From: an uncultured Macromonas sp.
GTDB taxonomy: Bacteria > Pseudomonadota > Gammaproteobacteria > Burkholderiales > Burkholderiaceae
Direction of reading: 5' to 3'
DNA length: 38,222 nucleotides
Assembly: GCA_946481585.1 (NCBI GenBank)
Contig: CAMLOF010000003.1
Span: 1-38,222, forward strand
This document shows positions 7,926-15,348 of this stretch, in pieces. A model generated the notes under the pieces. That model saw only the letters and a program-made list of their open reading frames with translations. It was not told where the DNA came from and made no database searches. The position numbers and the translations under genes are program-made. Positions within the stretch are counted from its first letter, which is position 1; each line of letters starts with the position of its first letter.

Positions 7926-8693
7926 TCAGGCGTGTGTGCCCAGATATGCTGCAATCACGTCGGGGTTCTTGCGGACCTCCGCGCCCGTGCCTTCGGTCAA
8001 TTTCCGGCCATAGTCCAGCACCAGAATGCGGTCTGACAGGTTCATCACCATCTTCATGTCATGTTCCACGAGCACGACCGTGATGCCGGAATCGGCGATC
8101 TTGCGTATCAGGTGGTCCACCTCGATCGTCTCCTTCGGGTTTAGCCCGGCAGCGGGTTCGTCCAGGAAGATCATGCGGGGCTTCATGGCCAAGGCGCGTG
8201 CAATTTCCAACCGTTTGAGCACACCGTAAGACATCGCATCGGCGCGTGATTCGATGTGGTTTTCCAACCCGACAAAGCGCATCAGCTCGGCAGCTTCGGC
8301 GCGCAGTTCGCGGTCGCGGCTGCGCAGGCTGGGCCAGCGCAAGGCGGCTTTCAGAACGTTGCGGTCCAGCCGCAGGTGGGCACCCACCATCACGTTCTCG
8401 ATGGCGCTCATGTTCATGCAGATCTGCAGGTTCTGGAACGTGCGCGCCATGCCGCGTTCTGCCAGCTCGTTGGGCGACTTGCCTTGGATGGCCTCGCCGT
8501 CCAGGCGAATCTCACCCGCGGTGGGTTTGTACACGCCGGTGATCAGGTTGAAGAGGGTGGTTTTACCGGCGCCGTTGGGCCCGATCACCGAATAGACGAT
8601 GCCCGAGTCAATGCTGAATGACACGTTTTGAACCGCCTTGACACCTCCGAAATGAATGGACAGGTCTTTGACTTCCAGCAGTGCCATGCTCAT
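7926..8693 (-). CDS. livG: LivG-type ABC transporter ATP-binding protein
   Basis: A 255-aa ATPase of the branched-chain amino acid (HAAT/LIV) transporter class. It has Walker A GPNGAGKT at 38-45, Walker B MIFLDEPAAGLNPKET, the switch-His segment VVLVEHDMKMVMNLSDRI and the LivG ending VRKNPDVIAAYLG. The ABC signature is SYGVLKRLEIARAL; the more usual LivG form reads SYGQQRRLEIARAL, a mild deviation. The start overlaps the livM stop by 4 bp and the next gene begins 10 bp after its stop, so it belongs to one operon with livH, livM and the hemerythrin-LivF fusion. The substrate is not predictable from the ATPase; the setting beside paa genes suggests an aromatic or related carboxylic acid rather than branched-chain amino acids. 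Confidence 0.94.
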   Translation of the reverse strand: MSMALLEVKDLSIHFGGVKAVQNVSFSIDSGIVYSVIGPNGAGKTTLFNLITGVYKPTAGEIRLDGEAIQGKSPNELAERGMARTFQNLQICMNMSAIENVMVGAHLRLDRNVLKAALRWPSLRSRDRELRAEAAELMRFVGLENHIESRADAMSYGVLKRLEIARALAMKPRMIFLDEPAAGLNPKETIEVDHLIRKIADSGITVVLVEHDMKMVMNLSDRILVLDYGRKLTEGTGAEVRKNPDVIAAYLGTHA

Positions 8694-9631
8694 TCCCCCT
8701 TACCAAACTTGGCTGCCAGCGTGGGGACCAGGCCCTTGGGCAGAAAGATCATGCACAGCATCAAGACCGCGCCAAACACCACGGTTTCCCAGCCTTCGAA
8801 GGTGGCCAGGGCTTGTGGCAAAGCCGTCAGCAGCACCGCGCCGACGATGGAGCCAAACACCGACGCCATGCCGCCCACCACCACCATGGTCACCAGTTCA
8901 ATGGAGTGGAAGAAGTCGGCGAAATTGGGTGTGACGAAGCCCACGTAATGTGCCGTCACGCTGCCCATGATGCTGGCGAACACCGCCGACAGCACGAAGA
9001 TCGCAACCTTGTAACGGACGATGTTCACCCCCACCACTTGTGACGCCACTTCCGACCCGTGCAAGGCGCGCAGCGCCCGGCCGAAAGGGGAGTCGATCAT
9101 GTTGAGCGAAGCCCAGACACTGAAGGTGAGCAACAGTGCGACCACCCAGTACCAATGTTTGTCGCTGCTCAGCTCGAAGCCCAGGAGGCCTAGCGTCGGC
9201 ACGGGCATGCCATCGGGGCCGCCGGTCCATTGCGCTTCGTTGCGCAGCGCGATGTTGATGATGATGCCCAGACCCAAGGTGGCCATGGCCAGATAGTTGC
9301 CCTTGAGTTTGAAAATTGGCTTGGCCACCACGCCCGCGATGACTGCCGTGGCCACTGCGCCCCCCGCCATGGCCAGCAAGGGGTGCCAGCCGTAGTGCGT
9401 GGGCAGGATGGCCGATGCGTAAGCGCCCAGGCCGAGGAAGCCGGCATGCCCCAGGCTGATCTGACCGGCAAAACCGATCAGCAGGTTCAACCCAATCACG
9501 ATGATTGCGTTGATCGCCATGCGGATCGCCAGGTCCATGTAGTAGCTGTTGGGCAACACGAAAGGCAATGCAAGCAGTACGGCCACCACCAAGCCCAGGC
9601 CAATGTATGTGTTTTTTTGCATGATGGTCAC
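8690..9631 (-). CDS. livM: LivM-type ABC transporter permease
   Basis: A 313-aa inner-membrane permease of the LIV/HAAT family. Several hydrophobic membrane segments are evident, starting with YIGLGLVVAVLLALPFVLP. The family motifs NLLIGFAGQISLGHAGFLGL, KLKGNYLAMATLGLG and SPFGRALRAL are present, as is a C-terminal permease segment with VVVGGMASVFGSIVGAVLLT. Its ATG overlaps the livH stop by 4 bp and its stop overlaps the livG start. It pairs with LivH to form the translocation channel served by the periplasmic binding protein at 15349 and/or the lipoprotein at 21056, by inference. Confidence 0.94.
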   Translation of the reverse strand: MTIMQKNTYIGLGLVVAVLLALPFVLPNSYYMDLAIRMAINAIIVIGLNLLIGFAGQISLGHAGFLGLGAYASAILPTHYGWHPLLAMAGGAVATAVIAGVVAKPIFKLKGNYLAMATLGLGIIINIALRNEAQWTGGPDGMPVPTLGLLGFELSSDKHWYWVVALLLTFSVWASLNMIDSPFGRALRALHGSEVASQVVGVNIVRYKVAIFVLSAVFASIMGSVTAHYVGFVTPNFADFFHSIELVTMVVVGGMASVFGSIVGAVLLTALPQALATFEGWETVVFGAVLMLCMIFLPKGLVPTLAAKFGKGE

Positions 9632-10506
9632 ACCCGATCGGTCGATTTGCCACCGAACAGACCGCGCGGCATGAAAAACAGAATGAAGAGAATCAGCACA
9701 AACGGCACGGCGTCTTTGTAGGCCGACGAGATGTAGCCAGCGCCCATGGCTTCGAGCACGCCCACGAGCAAGCCACCGAGCACCGCCCCCAGGCCGTTGC
9801 CCAGGCCGCCCACCACCGCGGCCACAAAGCCCTTGAGACCGAGCATGATGCCGACGTCGTAGGACGTCATGGTGATGGGGGTGAGCAGAATGCCGCCCAG
9901 CGCGCCCAGACCTGCCGACATGGCAAAGCTCATGAACAACACCCAGTTGGTGTTGATTCCCACCAGCTCAGCCGCAGTGCGGTTGAACGATGTCGCCAGC
10001 ATGGCTTTGCCAGTGAGTGTGCGGCCGAAGAAGTACCACAGGGCCACCACAACCAGAGCGGTCACACCCAGAATCCACAAGCTTTGCGTCATGAGGGTGG
10101 CGCCAAGGATTTGAATCGGAACGTCACCCGAGAAGGCCGGGAGGCTGTGCGTGCCTTTGCCCAGCCAGACCTGGATCAAACCGCGGATCACCAGCGATGC
10201 GCCAATGGTGATGATGATGAGCGACACGGTTTCTGCGCCCTTGACGGGTTCGATGGCCACTTTTTCCATCACCACCCCAACGATGGCTGGAATGGCCACG
10301 GCCAGCAGAACCACCACTGGCAGCGGCAGGCCCATCTGGGCGAAGAGCACCGCCAGCATGCCGCCCAGCATGATGAATTCGCCTTGCGCGAAGTTGATCA
10401 CGTTGCTGGCGTTGTAGATCAGCGTGAACCCCAGCGCTGCTAGCGCGTAGGTGGCGCCCACGGTCACACCTGAGAACAGGAATTGCAGGAACTGGGCCAG
10501 CATCAA
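9628..10506 (-). CDS. livH: LivH-type ABC transporter permease
   Basis: A 292-aa inner-membrane permease, first gene of the minus-strand transporter operon. The family signatures are clear: FLFSGVTVGATYALAALGFT, YNASNVINFAQGEFIMLGGM near the N-terminus, FNRTAAELVGINTNWVLFMS in the middle and KGFVAAVVGGLGNGLGAVLG near the C-terminus. It ends with FFMPRGLFGGKSTDRV. The start is the ATG at 10506, directly facing the divergent paaN control region, so operon expression is probably set there and perhaps by PaaX. LIV-type permeases of this group transport amino acids, urea, amides or aromatic acids; the window gives only contextual support for an aromatic substrate. Confidence 0.94.
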   Translation of the reverse strand: MMLAQFLQFLFSGVTVGATYALAALGFTLIYNASNVINFAQGEFIMLGGMLAVLFAQMGLPLPVVVLLAVAIPAIVGVVMEKVAIEPVKGAETVSLIIITIGASLVIRGLIQVWLGKGTHSLPAFSGDVPIQILGATLMTQSLWILGVTALVVVALWYFFGRTLTGKAMLATSFNRTAAELVGINTNWVLFMSFAMSAGLGALGGILLTPITMTSYDVGIMLGLKGFVAAVVGGLGNGLGAVLGGLLVGVLEAMGAGYISSAYKDAVPFVLILFILFFMPRGLFGGKSTDRV

Positions 10507-10685
10507 CGTATCCCCCGGGCGAGGTTATGGACGGCAAGCTTGCCGTGAGGCTGTATGGGCATTTGGCGTTTCCGTGACGGTTGAAGTTGCAAAGTGAGGT
10601 AGCGCAGGCGGTGCCCTCGCGCTCGTCCGGGGAGGGGGTGTGGCGCTGCACAGCACTTCTTATGTATTACTTATTATGTTCAAAA

Positions 10686-10727
10686 AACAAAAATAAAGTA
10701 TCTGTTTTTGTTCTTCGCAACAAAAAC
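10686..10727. repeat. Two overlapping, mutually exclusive hairpin repeats
   Basis: The element AACAAAAA occurs at 10686-10693 and 10719-10726, and its complement TTTTTGTT at 10705-10712. The middle copy can therefore pair with either flank. One pairing is 8 bp with an 11-base loop. The other is 9 bp (10704-10712 with 10719-10727) with the loop CTTCGC. The symmetry is exact in both pairings. It may be a regulator-binding cluster or an alternative RNA structure in a leader; I cannot tell which. Confidence 0.5.
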
Positions 10728-10839
10728 CTAGGGTAAGTACTGATTTTTTGCTGTGGTGTTTCCCCCGGTTTGACGCCTTTGTCGGCTGATTATTGAGCGT
10801 AGATAAGGGAAAACCCGAAGATTTCTCGTGGTTTGTTTA

Positions 10840-10881
10840 CGATACATTATTTTCGGTTGAGCGATGAAAATATGTAATACG
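10840..10881. promoter_or_regulatory. Imperfect inverted repeat, candidate PaaX operator upstream of paaN
   Basis: CGATACATTATTTTC (10840-10854) and GAAAATATGTAATACG (10866-10881) are near-complementary arms around an 11-bp centre (GGTTGAGCGAT). Complementing the right arm gives CGTATTACATATTTTC, matching the left arm with small gaps. It ends 58 bp before the paaN start codon, where a repressor site would overlap the promoter or the early transcript. The right arm shares TATGTAATAC with a related site at 10661-10670. Assignment to PaaX rests on location only. Confidence 0.4.
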
Positions 10882-10939
10882 TCTATCTGGCTCATCTGCC
10901 GTGCCAAACCCTCACCAACTGTTTCCCTGGAGCTTCTGA

Positions 10940-12607
10940 ATGTCTCATCCACTGTTTGAAAAGCATGCGGCCACCATCGAGGGAGCGATGCGCGCGATCG
11001 CTACCCGTGGTTACTGGTCGCCTTACAGCGAGATGCCCAGTCCCAAGGTGTACGGTGAGACTGCTGCGGCCGATGGCAAGGCAGCTTTTGAGGCACATCT
11101 GGGTAAGAACTTTGACCTGGACCAGCCTGGCCAGTGTGGGTGGGGCGGCAAAGAGAGTTCGCCCTACGGCATTGCGCTGGACGTGCGTTATCCCGTTTGC
11201 GACCCGCAGGTGCTGGTCGACGCCGGTCAAGCTGCCATGAAAGGTTGGCAGGCAGTGGGTGCCGTCGGCCGCGTTGGCATCTGCCTCGAAATTCTGGATC
11301 GCATTTACAAGCAGAGCTTTGAGATGGGCCATGCCGTGATGGCAACCACTGGCCAAGGCTGGATGATGGCCTTCCAGGCGGGCGCTGCACACGCGCTGGA
11401 CCGTGGTCTGGAGTCGGTTGCCTATGCCTGGCGCGAACAGAGTTTTGTGCCCGCAGAGTCACATTGGGAAAAGCCACAAGGCAAGAACCCCGCCTTGGTG
11501 ATGAAAAAGCACTACGAGATTGTCGGCCGCGGCGTAGGTCTGGTGATCGGTTGCGGCACCTTCCCGACCTGGAACACTTACCCCGGCCTGTTCGCTGCAC
11601 TGGCCACCGGCAATGCCGTGATCGTGAAGCCGCACAGCAACGCGATCCTGCCTGCCGCGATCACCGTGCGTACCATTCGCGCCGTGCTGGCAGAAAACGG
11701 CATCGACCCCAATCTGGTCACGCTGTGCGTGGCGGAACAACGCAGCGCCACGCAGGCGTTGGCCACCCACCCAGCGGTCAAGTCGGTGGACTTCACGGGC
11801 AGCAACGTCTTCGGCCAGTGGCTGATCGACCACTGCAAGCAGGCACAGGTTTATGCCGAACTCGCCGGTGTCAACAACGTCGTGATCGAATCGACCGACA
11901 ACTACAAGGCGATGCTGGGCAACCTGGCGTTCACGCTCTCGCTCTACTCGGGTCAGATGTGCACCACAACCCAGGTCATCATCGTGCCAGCGGACGGCAT
12001 CGAGACCGATCAGGGCCACAAGAGCTATGACGAGGTCTGCAACGACCTCGCCGCCGCCGTGCAGAAGTTCCTCTCCAAGCCCGAGGTCGCCTGCGCGGTG
12101 TTGGGCGCCATTCAGTCTGGCGCAACGCTGGACCGCATTGAAGAGGCCTGTAGCGGCAGCCTGGGTCGAGTCGTGCTTGCCTCCACCGCGCTCGACAACC
12201 CCGAATTTCCCGGCGCGAAAGTGCGCACCCCGGTGTTGCTGGCTGTGGATGCTTCCGACGAAGCGGCTTACATGGAAGAGCGCTTTGGTCCGATTTCTTT
12301 TGTCGTCAAGGCGGCCGACGGCGCTGCGGCGATTGCGTTGTCCGAGCGCATTGTCAACACCCACGGCGCACTGACCGTCGGCCTCTATTCGACCAAGCAG
12401 CACGTCATCGACGCGATGACCGAGGCCAGCTGGCGCGGCAAGGTGGCGCTGTCCATCAACCTGACCGGTGGTGTTTTTGTCAACCAGTCGTCGGCTTATT
12501 CCGACTACCACGGCACCGGCGGCAACCCCTCGGCCAACGCGTCTTACGCAGACTCGGCCTTTGTGGCCAACCGCTTCCGTGTCGTGCAACGCCGCTACCA
12601 CGTCTGA
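10940..12607 (+). CDS. paaN: Phenylacetate degradation aldehyde dehydrogenase PaaN (no MaoC hydratase domain)
   Basis: A 555-aa aldehyde dehydrogenase of the PaaN type. In PaaZ, by contrast, an ALDH domain is fused to a MaoC-like hydratase (~680 aa); here the MaoC part is absent and the protein ends at RVVQRRYHV after the ALDH fold. Catalytic Cys341 lies in LYSGQMCTTTQVIIV. The NAD-binding segment GVGLVIGCGTFPTWNTYPGL and the ELAGVNN region are present. The expected role is oxidation of the semialdehyde formed on oxepin-CoA ring opening to 3-oxo-5,6-didehydrosuberyl-CoA. It is the first gene of the rightward paa operon, 15 bp before paaG, and follows the complex divergent control region. A partner hydrolase must be encoded elsewhere if the pathway runs. 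Confidence 0.9.
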   Translation: MSHPLFEKHAATIEGAMRAIATRGYWSPYSEMPSPKVYGETAAADGKAAFEAHLGKNFDLDQPGQCGWGGKESSPYGIALDVRYPVCDPQVLVDAGQAAMKGWQAVGAVGRVGICLEILDRIYKQSFEMGHAVMATTGQGWMMAFQAGAAHALDRGLESVAYAWREQSFVPAESHWEKPQGKNPALVMKKHYEIVGRGVGLVIGCGTFPTWNTYPGLFAALATGNAVIVKPHSNAILPAAITVRTIRAVLAENGIDPNLVTLCVAEQRSATQALATHPAVKSVDFTGSNVFGQWLIDHCKQAQVYAELAGVNNVVIESTDNYKAMLGNLAFTLSLYSGQMCTTTQVIIVPADGIETDQGHKSYDEVCNDLAAAVQKFLSKPEVACAVLGAIQSGATLDRIEEACSGSLGRVVLASTALDNPEFPGAKVRTPVLLAVDASDEAAYMEERFGPISFVVKAADGAAAIALSERIVNTHGALTVGLYSTKQHVIDAMTEASWRGKVALSINLTGGVFVNQSSAYSDYHGTGGNPSANASYADSAFVANRFRVVQRRYHV

Positions 12608-12622
12608 AAGGGGCTGAGTCAG

Positions 12623-13423
12623 ATGAGCTACCAACACATTCGGTTTGACATCAGTGGCGGCGGCCTGGCTCGCCTGACGCTGAACCGTCCGGACAAGATG
12701 AACAGCCTGAACGCCGAAATGCACGCCGAGTTGCGCGATGCGCTCGACGCCATTCAGGTCAACCCGGCGGTGCGGGTGCTGGTGCTCACTGGCGCTGGCC
12801 GGGGTTTTTGTGCCGGTCAAGACTTGGCCGACGCAGAAGTGCGCTTTGTGCCCGGCGAAACCCCGCCCGACCTTGGTGATGTGGTCGAGCGCCACTACAA
12901 GCCATTGATCCTCAAGCTGGCCAACCTGCGAGTGCCCGTGATTGCTGCGGTCAATGGCATAGCGGCCGGTGCGGGCGCCAGCCTGGCCTTGGCTTGCGAC
13001 ATGGTGGTGGCCACCGAATCGGCCGCTTTCATGTTGCCTTTCGCCAAGATCGGCCTGATTCCGGACACGGCGTGTTCATGGATCGTTCCTCAGCGTTTGG
13101 GTCATGCGCGCGCGCTCGGCCTGGCCATGACCGGGAACAAACTTCCCGCCAGGCAGGCCGCCGAATGGGGCTTGATCTGGCAGTCGGTGGCCGATGCCGA
13201 GTTTTCTGCAACGGTAGATGCCTTGGCAAACCAGTTGGCCGTGATGCCGACCCGCGCGCTGGTGCGCACGCGCCAAGCCATGCAGGCCGCCAACGCCAAC
13301 ACCCTGGAGCAGCAGTTGACGCTGGAGGGGTTGTACATGCGCGAACTCGGCCGCAGTGCCGATTACGTCGAGGGCGTATCGGCTTTCCTGGAAAAGCGCA
13401 CCCCCCAATTCAAAGGGCAATGA
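12623..13423 (+). CDS. paaG: 1,2-epoxyphenylacetyl-CoA isomerase (oxepin-CoA forming)
   Basis: A 266-aa crotonase-fold isomerase. PaaG converts ring-1,2-epoxyphenylacetyl-CoA to oxepin-CoA and also shifts double bonds later in the pathway. Oxyanion-hole segments are GAGRGFCAGQDLADAEVRF and AAVNGIAAGAGASLALACDM. The catalytic Asp148 is in KIGLIPDTACSWIVPQRLG, the position where PaaG carries Asp while hydratases carry Glu. The C-terminus SADYVEGVSAFLEKRTPQF is typical. It sits between paaN and paaI with one base separating its stop from the paaI start, so it is clearly co-transcribed. Confidence 0.95.
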   Translation: MSYQHIRFDISGGGLARLTLNRPDKMNSLNAEMHAELRDALDAIQVNPAVRVLVLTGAGRGFCAGQDLADAEVRFVPGETPPDLGDVVERHYKPLILKLANLRVPVIAAVNGIAAGAGASLALACDMVVATESAAFMLPFAKIGLIPDTACSWIVPQRLGHARALGLAMTGNKLPARQAAEWGLIWQSVADAEFSATVDALANQLAVMPTRALVRTRQAMQAANANTLEQQLTLEGLYMRELGRSADYVEGVSAFLEKRTPQFKGQ

Positions 13424-13424
13424 G

Positions 13425-13895
13425 ATGCCAAACGCCAATGAACAGCTCTCCGCGGCCAGCCCTCAGGCCCTGGCCGACGCTGCTGCCGAAGCCATGTGGT
13501 CGCGTGACCGCGCCGCCCACGCCTTGGGCATGGAGCGTACCGAAGTCGCGCCTGGCCGAGCCACATTGCGCATGCGTGTGCGGCCTGACATGGTCAACGG
13601 CCACCACATCTGCCACGGCGGCCTGATTTTCACGCTGGCCGACACCGCTTTTGCTTACGCCTGCAACAGCTACAACCTCAACACCGTGGCTTCGGCTTGC
13701 CACATCGACTTTCTGGCCCCTGGCCGAGAGGGTGACTTGCTGGAAGCTCAAGCGGTCGAGCGATCGGCATCCGGGCGCACCGGCGTTTATGACGTGACGG
13801 TCAGCGTCGTCGGGGGACAAACCATTGCCCTGTTCCGTGGCAAGAGCTACCGCATCAAAGGTGAAGTGACGGCGAGCTTTGCCGACCAGGACTGA
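13425..13895 (+). CDS. paaI: Hydroxyphenylacetyl-CoA thioesterase PaaI
   Basis: A 156-aa hotdog-fold thioesterase. PaaI enzymes hydrolyse stalled ring-hydroxylated phenylacetyl-CoA or epoxide-derived esters to free CoA. The hallmark HHICHGGLIFTLADTAFAYA (residues ~60-79) contains the HGG and the catalytic Asp73, followed by ACHIDFLAPGREGDLLEAQA. I chose the ATG at 13425, one base after the paaG stop and just after AAAGGG; an upstream in-frame ATG at 13356 lies wholly inside paaG and gives a non-family extension. It is the third gene of the paaN operon, with 43 bp before paaK. Confidence 0.94.
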   Translation: MPNANEQLSAASPQALADAAAEAMWSRDRAAHALGMERTEVAPGRATLRMRVRPDMVNGHHICHGGLIFTLADTAFAYACNSYNLNTVASACHIDFLAPGREGDLLEAQAVERSASGRTGVYDVTVSVVGGQTIALFRGKSYRIKGEVTASFADQD

Positions 13896-13938
13896 ATCCG
13901 CGATCTACCCGCTTACTTAGATAGAGACAGAGGACCTT

Positions 13939-15264
13939 ATGCCCGTTAAAGAAATCCGCCCCGGCGATCTGGAGCCGATAGAGACCGCCAGCCGTGACGA
14001 GATTGCAGCGCTTCAACTCGAACGCCTGAAGTGGTCTTTGCGTCACAGCTACGACAACGTCGCACCCTACCGCGCCAAATGCGAAGCCAAGGGTGTGCAC
14101 CCGGACGACCTCAAGACGCTGGCCGATTTGTCCAAGTTCCCCTTCATGACGAAGCTGGACCTGCGCGACAACTATCCGTTCGGACTGTTCGCCGTGCCGC
14201 GCGATCGCGTTGCACGCTTGCACGCATCCAGTGGCACCACTGGCAAATCGGTGGTGGTGGGTTACACAAAGCGCGATCTGGACAACTGGGCAGACCTGGT
14301 TGCCCGTTCCCTGCGTGCTGCAGGCGTGCGCGCCGGTGACATGGTGCACAACGCCTACGGTTACGGCATGTTCACTGGCGGCCTGGGCGCTCACTACGGT
14401 ATTGAGCGCTTGGGTTGCACCGCCGTGCCAATGTCTGGCGGGCAGACCGAGAAGCAAGTTCAGCAGATCATCGACTTCAAACCCGATGCGATCATGGTCA
14501 CGCCCTCTTATTCGCTGGTGATCGCCGAGGAGTTCGAGCGTCAGGGTATTGCGCCAGAAGACATTTCACTCAAGGTGGGCATCTTTGGTGCCGAGCCCTG
14601 GGGTGAGGGCATGCGCACCGAGATTGAACGCAAGCTCGGCATCGACGCGATCGACATCTATGGCCTCACGGAAGTCATGGGGCCTGGCGTGGCCTGCGAG
14701 TGCATTGAGTCGAAGGACGGTCCGGTGATCTGGGAAGATCACTTCTATCCCGAAATCATCGATCCTGAAACCGGTGAAGTGCTGCCGGACGGCTCTGAAG
14801 GCGAACTCGTCTTCACCTCTTTGACCAAGGAGGCTTTCCCGGTCATTCGCTACCGCACCCGCGACCTGACCCGCCTGCTGCCGCCGACTTCGCGCAGCTT
14901 CCGTCGCATCGGCAAGATCACTGGCCGCTCCGATGACATGCTGATCGTTCGTGGCGTCAACGTGTTTCCGACCCAGGTCGAGGAACAAATCTTGCGCGAC
15001 CCCAGGCTGTCTGGCAATTACCAGATTTTGTTGACTCGCGACGGTCACCTCGACAACGTGGAAATCCGCTGCGAATTGCAGCGTTCGCTGACGGGCAAGC
15101 TTGGCGCAGGCGAAGTCCAGCAGATCGCCAAAGAACTGCAGCACCACATCAAAACCATCATTGGTATTTCAACCAAGGTGGTGGTCATGGATGCGGACGC
15201 CCTTCCGCGAACACTGACCGGCAAAGCGCGTCGCGTTTTCGACGAACGCCCTAAACAACTCTGA
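13939..15264 (+). CDS. paaK: Phenylacetate-CoA ligase
   Basis: A 441-aa AMP-forming ligase that makes phenylacetyl-CoA from phenylacetate, ATP and CoA in the cytoplasm, the first committed step. The phosphate-binding motif RLHASSGTTGKSVVVGYTKR is followed by the PaaK aromatic-pocket segment NAYGYGMFTGGLGAHYGIER. Next come GIFGAEPWGEGMR, DIYGLTEVMGPGVACEC and RYRTRDLTRLLPP, and the C-terminal lid with GKITGRSDDMLIVRGVNVFP and the near-terminal GKARRV lysine region. The start is the ATG at 13939 after AGAGGA. A decayed thiolase tail begins directly after the stop codon. Family length is normal (about 430-440). Confidence 0.96.
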   Translation: MPVKEIRPGDLEPIETASRDEIAALQLERLKWSLRHSYDNVAPYRAKCEAKGVHPDDLKTLADLSKFPFMTKLDLRDNYPFGLFAVPRDRVARLHASSGTTGKSVVVGYTKRDLDNWADLVARSLRAAGVRAGDMVHNAYGYGMFTGGLGAHYGIERLGCTAVPMSGGQTEKQVQQIIDFKPDAIMVTPSYSLVIAEEFERQGIAPEDISLKVGIFGAEPWGEGMRTEIERKLGIDAIDIYGLTEVMGPGVACECIESKDGPVIWEDHFYPEIIDPETGEVLPDGSEGELVFTSLTKEAFPVIRYRTRDLTRLLPPTSRSFRRIGKITGRSDDMLIVRGVNVFPTQVEEQILRDPRLSGNYQILLTRDGHLDNVEIRCELQRSLTGKLGAGEVQQIAKELQHHIKTIIGISTKVVVMDADALPRTLTGKARRVFDERPKQL

Positions 15265-15265
15265 T

Positions 15266-15322
15266 TGCACCAGACGCATTGGCTTAGGCCAAGGCATTGC
15301 CATCGTGATCGAGCGCGTTTGA
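15266..15322 (+). pseudogene. Decayed C-terminus of a PaaJ-like thiolase
   Basis: Reading from 15266 to the TGA at 15320-15322 gives CTRRIGLGQGIAIVIERV and a stop. The intact thiolase at 4325 ends CTMCIGVGQGIALILEKV, also followed at once by a stop. The two align without gaps over 18 residues. Three are changed to unlike residues or lose the active site: the catalytic cysteine is now Arg and its neighbour Met is Arg. The remaining changes are conservative. DNA also aligns: TGCACCA, three changed bases, then GCATTGGC. No start or upstream thiolase sequence exists, because paaK ends two bases before. This is best read as the leftover 3' end of a paaJ copy lost by deletion. Confidence 0.72.
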
Positions 15323-15348
15323 ACCCCTTTTTTCACTAGGAGACGTCA

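Larger units (their letters stand above)
10507..10939. other. Divergent control region between livH and paaN
   Basis: This 433-bp stretch has no credible gene and is much more AT-rich than its flanks, especially 10650-10880. It separates the leftward transporter operon from the rightward paaN operon. It carries stacked inverted repeats listed separately, and the motif TATGTAWTAC twice (10661-10670 and 10871-10880). On the minus strand TTGTTT (10690-10685) and TACATA (10666-10661), 18 bp apart, could form a promoter for livH, with the repeated motif over its -10; this is a weak match. No consensus promoter for paaN could be fixed. Confidence 0.55.
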
